From Anaerolineae bacterium (GTDB taxonomy: Bacteria > Chloroflexota > Anaerolineae > Anaerolineales > Villigracilaceae), in contig JABGQT010000123.1 of the NCBI GenBank assembly GCA_018648685.1, positions 25,472-89,471 on the forward strand: a stretch of DNA of 64,000 bases, given 5' to 3'. The notes beneath the pieces are model-generated. The model searched no databases. It worked only from the letters and a program-made list of their open reading frames with translations, and was not told the origin of the DNA. Position 1 is the stretch's first letter, and each line of letters opens with the position of its first letter. Of this stretch, positions 56,691-64,000 are shown piece after piece. Both the position numbers and the translations under genes were made by a program.

Positions 56691-57041
56691 ATGGAACAAG
56701 ATACTCGCCCTCCCGGAAAAACGACTGTTGCGCCCGACGTATTGGTTGAAATCGCAAGGATGGCTGCATTAAAAGTAGAGGGCGTCAGCGCAATGGCTCC
56801 CGTCTCAGGCGGTGTTAACCGTCTTTTCCGTCGCGGCATCGTAGATGGCGCACGCATCATCGTCGAAAATGATGTTGTCTCCGCAGACCTGTATATCATC
56901 CTTGAAAACGGTGTTAATATTCGCAACACCAGCCGCACTGTACAGAAAAAAGTAACCCGAGCCATCACCGAGATGGTCGGCATGGACGTTGCCGAAGTGA
57001 ATATCCACATCGAAAATATCGCCTACGAAGAAGAGGCATAA
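56691..57041 (+). CDS. Asp23/Gls24 family envelope stress protein
   Basis: TTVAPDVLVEIARMAALKVEGVSAM, VSADLYIILENGVNIRNTSRTVQKKVTRAITEMVGMDVAEVNIHI. Confidence 0.9.
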   Translation: MEQDTRPPGKTTVAPDVLVEIARMAALKVEGVSAMAPVSGGVNRLFRRGIVDGARIIVENDVVSADLYIILENGVNIRNTSRTVQKKVTRAITEMVGMDVAEVNIHIENIAYEEEA

Positions 57042-57046
57042 ACTGC

Positions 57047-57496
57047 ATGAAAGAACGCACCAGAGCGCGCAGTCTTGCTCTGCAAGTACTTTACGAAATT
57101 GATTTAAGCGACCACCTTCCCGGCACGGTTTTTTCCCAGCGCCTGAAGGAATTTTCTCTATCAGCAAAAGAGAAAAAATCTGAAGAACTGGAAGATTTTG
57201 CACGTAGGATCGTCTTCGGCATCATTCCGCTTACCGAAAAACTCGACAAAGCCATCGCCGAATACGCTCCCGATTGGCCCCTCGACCAGATTGCCCCCAT
57301 AGATCGCAACATCTTAAGAATCGCCTTTTGGGAATTTGGTATTAGCCAGGAAACCCCCACCAAAGTCGCCATTAACGAAGCCGTAGAATTAGCTAAAGTC
57401 TATGGCTCTGATGCTGCGCCCAGCTTTATCAACGGCGTATTGGGCAGCCTAGCCAAATTCAAGAACGAAATCTTTATGTCACTTAAGGGGCTGTAA
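57047..57496 (+). CDS. nusB: transcription antitermination factor NusB
   Basis: RARSLALQVLYEIDL, IDRNILRIAFWEF, VAINEAVELAKVYGSDAAPSFINGVLGSL. Confidence 0.93.
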   Translation: MKERTRARSLALQVLYEIDLSDHLPGTVFSQRLKEFSLSAKEKKSEELEDFARRIVFGIIPLTEKLDKAIAEYAPDWPLDQIAPIDRNILRIAFWEFGISQETPTKVAINEAVELAKVYGSDAAPSFINGVLGSLAKFKNEIFMSLKGL

Positions 57497-57957
57497 TGGA
57501 CATATTTGGAATCGGCGTCCCCGAACTCTTTTTTGTCATTCTCATCGCCATCATTGTCCTAGGCCCCAAAGATATGCAAAAAGCCGGAAAAACCATCGGC
57601 AAATGGATGCGCAAAGTCGTCATGTCTCCTGAGTGGCGAGAAATCAAAGATGCATCAAATAGAATTAAAACGCTCCCCAACCAGTTAATGCGCGAAGCAA
57701 GCCTCGAAGACTTTGAAGAATATAAACGAGATCTAGGTATTACCATGCCCACAGAAGAGAAAACAGAAAAAGCGGGATATGGTGCATGGGATGGGACATC
57801 TCACCCTCAAGAAGTTGAGGAGACGAATAGCATCGCCCCGCCCATCAACGCGCAAAACGAAGCGCAGAGCGCAGATGAAAAGACTGCTCCCGTTAAAAAA
57901 GCAGATTCGAACAAAGAAGCATCTCCCGTTAATCCCGTAGATACCAATAATGCGTAA
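57496..57957 (+). CDS. tatB: Sec-independent translocase TatB/TatA-like
   Basis: MDIFGIGVPELFFVILIAIIVLGPKDMQKAGKTIGKWMRK. Confidence 0.88.
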   Translation: MDIFGIGVPELFFVILIAIIVLGPKDMQKAGKTIGKWMRKVVMSPEWREIKDASNRIKTLPNQLMREASLEDFEEYKRDLGITMPTEEKTEKAGYGAWDGTSHPQEVEETNSIAPPINAQNEAQSADEKTAPVKKADSNKEASPVNPVDTNNA

Positions 57958-58834
57958 ATTTCTCAACAAACTCTGGTCTATCATCACTGCCCCCTTCCGC
58001 CTGATCTCGAAAATCATCGCAGCCCCTTTCAAGGGAATAAAAAATATCCAGGACTTCCTCAACGAAGTTCCTGAAGAGCACTCTCTTATTGATACAACTG
58101 CCAGCGCAATTCAATCGGCAGATGCACGCGCATCGCTCATGGATCATGTCGAGGCTTTGCGAAAGCATATTTTTCGTGCCCTGCTCGCGTTAATGGTCAC
58201 GGTCTCCATCTCATTCATTTTTACACAACAACTTATCCAATATCTCACCGAGCCTGTTGGCGGACTAGACACTCTCCGCGCCATTGAAGTAACTGAATCC
58301 ATTGGCGTTTTTATGCGCGTCGCCCTCATGAGCGGAACCATCATCGCCTTGCCTTATATTGCTTTTGAATTTTGGCTCTTTTTTGCGCCCGGATTAAAAC
58401 CAAGCTCTAAAAAATTCGGTTTGGTCGGCATCCCTCTCGCCAGCCTACTCTTCATTGCAGGAGCGGCTTTTTCCTACTTCATCATGCTCCCCGCCGCATT
58501 GCCATTTTTGCTCAACTTCATGGGCATCCAGGCTGAATTACGCCCCGCATCTTATTTCACCTTCATTCTCGGTGTCATGTTCTGGATCGGCATCGCCTTT
58601 GAATTCCCTCTTATTATCTATGTTCTCAGCGCAATTGGTCTGGTTAAACCAGATGTCTTAAAACAACAATGGCGTTTAGCCATAGTCATTATCTCAATTT
58701 TTGCAGCTGCTATTACGCCAACTATTGATCCCATCAACATGGCATTGGTTATGCTGCCCATGTCTGTCTTATACTTCATTAGCATCGGGCTAAGCTATAT
58801 TGCCTATAACGGAAGGAAGAAGAAAATTGAATGA
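57950..58834 (+). CDS. tatC: Sec-independent translocase TatC
   Basis: SLMDHVEALRKHIFRALLAL, EFWLFFAPGLKPSSKKF, FEFPLIIYVLSAIGLV. Confidence 0.95.
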   Translation: MRKFLNKLWSIITAPFRLISKIIAAPFKGIKNIQDFLNEVPEEHSLIDTTASAIQSADARASLMDHVEALRKHIFRALLALMVTVSISFIFTQQLIQYLTEPVGGLDTLRAIEVTESIGVFMRVALMSGTIIALPYIAFEFWLFFAPGLKPSSKKFGLVGIPLASLLFIAGAAFSYFIMLPAALPFLLNFMGIQAELRPASYFTFILGVMFWIGIAFEFPLIIYVLSAIGLVKPDVLKQQWRLAIVIISIFAAAITPTIDPINMALVMLPMSVLYFISIGLSYIAYNGRKKKIE

Positions 58835-58861
58835 TTTGCACCAAAGCAGGAGGAGAGAAAG

Positions 58862-59800
58862 ATGAGTAATTTACAAAGAGCTATAAATGCCATAAAAGAG
58901 GGTAAAAAAACAGAAGGAAAAACTCTTCTTGCTGAAATACTCCACACTGACCCCAATAACGAGAGAGCTTGGTTATGGATGTCTGCCGCTGTAAAGAATC
59001 CAGACAATAAAGAAGAATGTCTGGAGAGAGTGCTAAAACTCAACCCTGATAACCAACCCGCCCAACGCAGTCTGGCTTCACTCAGAAAGAAACGAGGGAA
59101 AACACCAGCAAAACCTTCGTCCAAATCTACATCTTCTTCCACCTCAACAGCTACAAGTTCAGAAAAGAACAGAGCGCCAACACAAGAAGAGATAGAGCAT
59201 CAACAGAAGCTAGATGAAGAACGCCAGAAAAAAGAAGAAGAGTTGCTCAAATTAAGCAAATTAATCTCCTATGAACTCGGCGAAGGAGCCTCCAGCCGAG
59301 TGCTTACCGCAAAATATATTAAAAAAGGCTTCCCAAAAGAATCTGTTGAAAATCTCATCTACGAATTAGACGGCAAATTAAAACCTGTTAAGAATGATAT
59401 GTCTTTGTCCAATTTGTTGTTCTCAACAAAAGGAAGGATCACCAGAACAACTTATTGGCTCTTTAACCTTGCCTACTTCATACTCTCCCTTATCGCCGTC
59501 TCTGTAGACTTCATGCTGCTTGGCGGCCTTGAAGGCTTAGCACAACAAACACAGCCTTTCTTCTTCGGCATATTTTCGGGCATCTTGGGATTAGCAGCAT
59601 TTTTCCCATCACTAGCCATCCAGATAAAAAGACTTCACGACAGAGATCGCTCAGGCTGGTTTCTTTTGCTCTACTTCGTTCCGCTTCTGAATTTCTGGGT
59701 AGGGATCGAAATAGGTTTCCTTCCTGGAACAATAGGACAAAATCAATACGGTCCAGACCCGAGACAGCATAACCGCCAGAAAGAAGAGATAGAATACTAA
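58862..59800 (+). CDS. TPR plus DUF805 membrane protein
   Basis: TPR-like N-terminus; GRITRTTYWLFNLAYFIL, IQIKRLHDRDRSGWFLLLYFVPLLNFW. Confidence 0.85.
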   Translation: MSNLQRAINAIKEGKKTEGKTLLAEILHTDPNNERAWLWMSAAVKNPDNKEECLERVLKLNPDNQPAQRSLASLRKKRGKTPAKPSSKSTSSSTSTATSSEKNRAPTQEEIEHQQKLDEERQKKEEELLKLSKLISYELGEGASSRVLTAKYIKKGFPKESVENLIYELDGKLKPVKNDMSLSNLLFSTKGRITRTTYWLFNLAYFILSLIAVSVDFMLLGGLEGLAQQTQPFFFGIFSGILGLAAFFPSLAIQIKRLHDRDRSGWFLLLYFVPLLNFWVGIEIGFLPGTIGQNQYGPDPRQHNRQKEEIEY

Positions 59801-59838
59801 AATCACGAGTACATTTTTATCTAATCAACTTTTTAAAA

Positions 59839-62373
59839 GTGAATGCTATGCAAAAAAAACACCCCTTACTCTCTAAAACAGCTATCCTGATTCTGGTAGC
59901 CGCAGTCCTTCTCAGTGGCCCCGCCTGCACACTCTCTCTGCTGGACATAGAAATCCCTATTGGTGGTGGAGGAGATACGCCTTCTACACCACTGCCTGAA
60001 GATGCTCTCCCTGAAGCAACACCGATCCCCTCTGCAGAAACGAGATTCACAGTCCATATCCCCACACCACTTAATGCTGGAGATGTTCTCGTTCTTAGCA
60101 TCCTCGACGAGGTTTCAGGACTCCCTTTCAACGCGATCAATTATCCGCTTGAAGCAGTAGATGCACAAACTTATACTGCTGCCCTGCCACTCCCCATTAA
60201 TGCAGTTGTCAAATATCGTTATATTATTACCGGAAATAATCGCCTACAAGAAACAACAAGTGAAAATCTCCCTGTGCGCTATCGTTTATATAAAGTAGAA
60301 GGTGTTGGCGCTATAGAAGATGCTGTTACCAGTTGGGCAGGCCAAAGTTTTGATGGCGCAACCGGACATATTCAAGGATTAGCACTCGACTCTCTAAGCG
60401 GCCACCCCATCCCTAATCTGTTAGTAAATATAAGCGGTATTCAAACGTTAAGCGATGCGTCTGGCAATTTCTATCTCGAAGGTATTTTGCCAGGGCTACA
60501 CCGCATGACCGCATACGCCTTGGATGGAGCTTATCAACCTTTCCAGCAAGGTGCACAAGTAGAAGCGGGGCTTGTAACGCCTGTTCAAATTCATGTCGCG
60601 CCAGCACAGATCGTGCGGGTTACATTTATCGCAGATCTTCCTGAAAACACGATCTCTGGCGCACCTGTTCGTTTAGCGGGAAATCTCTCTCAGCTTGGTA
60701 ATACATTTGGTGATCTAGGCGGCGGTTTTAGCACAGTTGCAGATAAAATGCCTGTTCTCACGCCTTTGGAAGATGGACGATATAGCGTTACGATCCCTTT
60801 GCCCATTGGCGCAGACATACGCTATAAATATACGCTTGGCGACGGATTCTGGAATGCAGAACAAGATAAAAGCAGCGAGCAAGTTCTTCGTCGGCTTATT
60901 GTTCCGCAGACCGATATTGTTGTCGAAGACAAAGTTATTTCGTGGCAATCAGGCCCCTCATCCCCCATCCTCTTCGATCTTAGTGCTCCAGACAATACAC
61001 CAGCCGGGGATATGGTCTACATCCAATTTTCTCCCTATGCTTGGACAGAACCCATCCCAATGTGGCCCTTGGGTAATAATCGCTGGGCTTATAAACTTTA
61101 CGGCCCTCTTGATACTGTTAAGAGTTTTGGCTACAGGTTCTGCCGCAATGCTCAATGTGGCAGCGCAGACGATCTTGCCACAATGGGCAATGCAACGGCT
61201 GGACGACAAATTACCGTCAGCCTTGCCCCGCAAGATATCCGCGACCGCATTACCGGCTGGACATGGCTTGAAGAAGAAATGCCCTACACCATTGTTGCCG
61301 CCCCCATTCAGGCGCGCAATAATGACTTTGTTGCAGGCATTGAATTTCAATCGAATTTTGTACCAAGCTGGACACGCTATACATCACAAGCGATGCAAAA
61401 TATTAGCGCGCTGCATACAAACTGGACAATACTCACCCCAAGTTGGACATTTTCTAATACAAGCCCACTTGTTTTCGGTCCCCAACCCGCAGAAGACCCT
61501 CTTTGGGATGACACAAAACTGATGCTTGAACAAGCCGCTGCGCTCAATTTGAATACGGCTCTTTTCCCACAACCCCATTTCCCTGAATCTGTAGATAATT
61601 GGTGGATCAACGCCCCAAGAGATTTTGGATGGTGGAACGATTGGTTTGATCACTACCGCCAATTTGCATTGCACCACGCCGACATAGCTGCGCGCAACAA
61701 TGTGCCGACGTTAATTCTCGGCGGAGATTGGCTTGCTCCCGCTATGCAAAACGGATTACTCGCCGATGGGCAATCTTCTGCTGTTCCTGCTGACGCAGAA
61801 CTGCGCTGGAATGCGATCATCACTGAAGTACGCACACATTTTGCAGGCGAGATCTGGTGGGCAATGCCCTACACTTCTGGCAGTCTTAATAGTGCACCAC
61901 CTTTTATTAAAAGTGTTGATGGTGTTTATCTGCTTTGGGATGCCCCTCTTAGCCAGGGAAGTCCTATTGATAAAACAGCCATGACAAATGAAGCAATTCG
62001 TCTTCTGGACGAGGAAATTTCCCCTTATCAGGTCAGCGTTGAGAAAGATATCATCATCGGCTTGGCCGTTCCTTCTGCCAGCGGCGCAGAATCTGCTTGT
62101 GTGCCCAACGTAACCGGCGGCTGCTACAACTGGAAAGAACTCAACCGCCCGAACGCAGATATTCCCTCTGTGGGCTTAAATTTACAAGCCCAAACGGATG
62201 TTTATGAAGCGATGCTAAACGCCATCAATGGACGCGCCTGGGTAAACGGAATCGTCAGTCGCGGCTACTATCCGCCCGTGATATTACGTGACAAATCAGC
62301 ATCTATCTACGGAAAAACTTCAGGCGATCTGCTTTGGTATTGGTATCCGAGATTGCTGGGCTTGGCACAGTAA
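59839..62373 (+). CDS. secreted multidomain protein, carbohydrate-binding-like modules plus GH113-like TIM-barrel
   Basis: signal/lipobox GPACTLS, carboxypeptidase-regulatory-like and CBM20-like repeats, C-terminal WTRYTSQAMQNISALHTNWTILTPSWTF ... PTLILGGDW. Confidence 0.7.
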   Translation: MNAMQKKHPLLSKTAILILVAAVLLSGPACTLSLLDIEIPIGGGGDTPSTPLPEDALPEATPIPSAETRFTVHIPTPLNAGDVLVLSILDEVSGLPFNAINYPLEAVDAQTYTAALPLPINAVVKYRYIITGNNRLQETTSENLPVRYRLYKVEGVGAIEDAVTSWAGQSFDGATGHIQGLALDSLSGHPIPNLLVNISGIQTLSDASGNFYLEGILPGLHRMTAYALDGAYQPFQQGAQVEAGLVTPVQIHVAPAQIVRVTFIADLPENTISGAPVRLAGNLSQLGNTFGDLGGGFSTVADKMPVLTPLEDGRYSVTIPLPIGADIRYKYTLGDGFWNAEQDKSSEQVLRRLIVPQTDIVVEDKVISWQSGPSSPILFDLSAPDNTPAGDMVYIQFSPYAWTEPIPMWPLGNNRWAYKLYGPLDTVKSFGYRFCRNAQCGSADDLATMGNATAGRQITVSLAPQDIRDRITGWTWLEEEMPYTIVAAPIQARNNDFVAGIEFQSNFVPSWTRYTSQAMQNISALHTNWTILTPSWTFSNTSPLVFGPQPAEDPLWDDTKLMLEQAAALNLNTALFPQPHFPESVDNWWINAPRDFGWWNDWFDHYRQFALHHADIAARNNVPTLILGGDWLAPAMQNGLLADGQSSAVPADAELRWNAIITEVRTHFAGEIWWAMPYTSGSLNSAPPFIKSVDGVYLLWDAPLSQGSPIDKTAMTNEAIRLLDEEISPYQVSVEKDIIIGLAVPSASGAESACVPNVTGGCYNWKELNRPNADIPSVGLNLQAQTDVYEAMLNAINGRAWVNGIVSRGYYPPVILRDKSASIYGKTSGDLLWYWYPRLLGLAQ

Positions 62374-62384
62374 AGACAATTTCA

Positions 62385-62430
62385 CATCAAAAAAACGCCA
62401 TCTTGTTGATAAGATGGCGTTTTTTTGATG
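62385..62430. terminator. bidirectional terminator
   Basis: CATCAAAAAAACGCCATCTT GTTGAT AAGATGGCGTTTTTTTGATG 20-bp perfect inverted repeat. Confidence 0.92.
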
Positions 62431-62432
62431 CT

Positions 62433-62960
62433 TTATTTCTTTTTCCGCAACCAACCAATGAGCGCAAATCCCAGACCGAGAGCAAGCAAAAAGAATTTGA
62501 TCGTCGCCGAGATCGCAGCCACACGGGGACAAAAGGCTGTTGCACTTCCGCTCAGTAATCGCCAAAGGGCAAAATTCTCCACAGCATCAAAAAGGGCTGC
62601 GAGCAAAACACCCCACCCCACATAGCTACCCATTTCCGCAAACTTCCCACCATGCTTGGATGCCACCATCAGCACACCGAGAGAGATCGTCAACCCATAA
62701 ACGAGAAGAAAGAGATAGTCAAAGCCCAAGCCAAAAGCGGCGAAGAGTTGAGCACGGGAATCCCAGCTTTCCATGATAGTATTTGCCTTTTCAACGGTGC
62801 CTGCGAGTTCAAAGGAGACAATGCCCGAAGGCGAGGCAGGATTCCGCAAGGGAGCATCGAGAATTCCAAAAATGCCGACCAAGATAAATGTCAGCGCGAG
62901 AAGCAAAATAAATATCTTTTTACGGGAAGATGTGGGGATAAAATCCAATGGATGAGACAT
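62433..62960 (-). CDS. hypothetical membrane protein
   Basis: start at MSHPLDFIPTSSRKK (62960) with GGAGAT RBS; 4 TM. Confidence 0.65.
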   Translation of the reverse strand: MSHPLDFIPTSSRKKIFILLLALTFILVGIFGILDAPLRNPASPSGIVSFELAGTVEKANTIMESWDSRAQLFAAFGLGFDYLFLLVYGLTISLGVLMVASKHGGKFAEMGSYVGWGVLLAALFDAVENFALWRLLSGSATAFCPRVAAISATIKFFLLALGLGFALIGWLRKKK

Positions 62961-62996
62961 ACTGATCTCCTTACTAGTCCAAAACAAGAATGAATT

Positions 62997-63075
62997 TGCG
63001 AGGAGAGTTTTATCCGACGAAGCAATCTCTAGCAAATGAGACTGCCACGTCGCACGAGCATGCTCCTCGCAGAGG
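62997..63075. repeat. dispersed repeat, copy 2
   Basis: TGCGAGGAGAGTTTTATCCGACGAAGCAATCTCTAGCAAATGAGACTGCCACGTCGCACGAGCATGCTCCTCGCAGAGGC aligns to 48818-48899. Confidence 0.8.
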
Positions 63076-63130
63076 CATTCTCTTAACAAATTGCTACTTG
63101 ACTCTCAATCTTAATTATTATATTATAGAA

Positions 63131-63154
63131 ATAACTGACTGACTGGTCAGTTAT
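63131..63154. promoter_or_regulatory. palindromic operator candidate for TetR regulator
   Basis: ATAACTGAC TGACTG GTCAGTTAT directly upstream of the TetR start. Confidence 0.65.
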
Positions 63155-63164
63155 AAGGAATTCT

Positions 63165-63761
63165 ATGTCACCAAAACCCAACGTAAGCGAAGAAAGAAAA
63201 GAACAGATCACCGAAGCCGCAACAAAAGTTTTTGCAGAACAAGGTTTTGATAAAGCGCGCATGGACGATATTGCAGCAGAAGCAAAATTAAGCAAGGGCA
63301 CTCTTTATCTTTATTTCAAAAGCAAAGATGCCATTATAAAACATCTACTTGAAAGTCTTTTTGAACGTGAGTTTGCTGACCTAAGCTCCTTGATCGATGA
63401 TCCTCGCCCTGCCTCAGAAAAATTAATGCTTTTTGCAGAAAAATTCATTGGCGACATGCACAAGTGGTCACGCCTAATACCAATTATGTATGAATTTCTA
63501 GGCCGACTTTTTCGACAAAGCATTGTGCAAGAAGCTTTTAAAAAATATTTACGTGTTTATCTTGATATGGTTACTCCGATCATTCAGCAAGGCATTGACA
63601 AAGGAGAGTTTAAAGAAGCAGATGCAAGCGAAATCGCAATCACTTTTGGGGCGCTATTGGAAGGAACGATCTTAATTTGGGTTTACGATTCGGATTTGGT
63701 TGACTTAGAAAAAAACCTCCGTGCTAGCATCAAATTACTAATGGAAGGCATTATTAAATGA
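63165..63761 (+). CDS. TetR/AcrR family transcriptional regulator
   Basis: [50 protein letters not shown]. Confidence 0.93.
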   Translation: MSPKPNVSEERKEQITEAATKVFAEQGFDKARMDDIAAEAKLSKGTLYLYFKSKDAIIKHLLESLFEREFADLSSLIDDPRPASEKLMLFAEKFIGDMHKWSRLIPIMYEFLGRLFRQSIVQEAFKKYLRVYLDMVTPIIQQGIDKGEFKEADASEIAITFGALLEGTILIWVYDSDLVDLEKNLRASIKLLMEGIIK

Positions 63762-64000
63762 CTCAAGAAAATCTTCGACAACCCCCACGCGGCTTTCAAG
63801 CCTGGTTCTCGCGTATGCCTATTTATTTCTACAAAATTGGTTTGGGCGGGCTATTCCAGGAGCGCTTTTTGCTGCTCACCCATATTGGACGCAAAAGCGG
63901 ATTACCGCGCAAAGCTGTGCTTGAAGTCGTAGATAAAAACGTAGAAAATTACTATATTGTCTCTGGTTTTGGCGAAAAGTCGCAATGGTTCAAGAATCTA
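63758..64000 (+). CDS. deazaflavin (F420)-dependent nitroreductase family (DUF385-like), truncated by window edge
   Basis: ATG 63758 overlapping TetR stop; [81 protein letters not shown]; open to window end so not in ORF track. Confidence 0.75.
   Translation, partial: MTQENLRQPPRGFQAWFSRMPIYFYKIGLGGLFQERFLLLTHIGRKSGLPRKAVLEVVDKNVENYYIVSGFGEKSQWFKNL

Noticed and set aside
56234-57010. Minus-strand ORF of 258 aa
   Set aside because: Antisense to fabG and asp23-like genes and crosses the intergenic repeat.
60737-61522. Plus-strand ORF of 261 aa inside 59839-62373
   Set aside because: Alternative frame of a longer ORF with signal peptide and domain structure; no recognisable domain.
1-64000. 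CRISPR array, prophage, retron, toxin-antitoxin or other defence locus
   Set aside because: No regularly spaced direct repeats, no cas, integrase, reverse transcriptase or phage structural genes found in any ORF read.

Overview
The gene content and style look like a chromosomal segment from a Chloroflexota (Anaerolineae-like) bacterium; this taxonomy is inferred, not tested. I see no phage, no complete IS element, no CRISPR array and no rRNA. There is one tRNA-Gly(CCC). Main content from left to right: (1) a minus-strand glycyl-radical enzyme running off the left edge, closest in my memory to trans-4-hydroxy-L-proline dehydratase HypD, missing from the ORF track because it is open at the edge; (2) a minus-strand cluster (7608-13938) encoding a RIB7/RibD-C-like reductase, SAM methyltransferase, GT4 glycosyltransferase, a PTPS/QueD homologue with Glu in place of the catalytic Cys, a BchC-like MDR dehydrogenase, an LPG-synthase-TM/flippase-like protein and a CDP-alcohol phosphatidyltransferase, which is my best candidate for an undescribed pathway (pteridine- or pyrimidine-derived glycoconjugate); (3) polyprenyl synthase, DUF2723, AEC transporter, CAP/LysM, PAS-GGDEF and a giant FAD/Fe-S oxidoreductase; (4) a molybdenum hydroxylase cluster with a YqeB-like Se/Mo maturation gene; (5) rex, a saccharopine-dehydrogenase-like gene, a Ser/Thr kinase and a hemH-hemY-PucC-like MFS group; (6) fabG-asp23-nusB-tatB-tatC and a GH113-like secreted protein. 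The other strong signal is a set of short palindromic 'intergenic' repeats that have entered coding sequence: in-frame insertions in a glycosyltransferase and (twice) in the FAD/Fe-S oxidoreductase, and repeats supplying the stop codon or C-terminus of hemH, hemY and the GT. There is also a clean MITE (19-bp terminal inverted repeats, about 11-bp target duplication) at 4812-5021. All calls come from reading the sequence and from memory of protein families; no searches were run.
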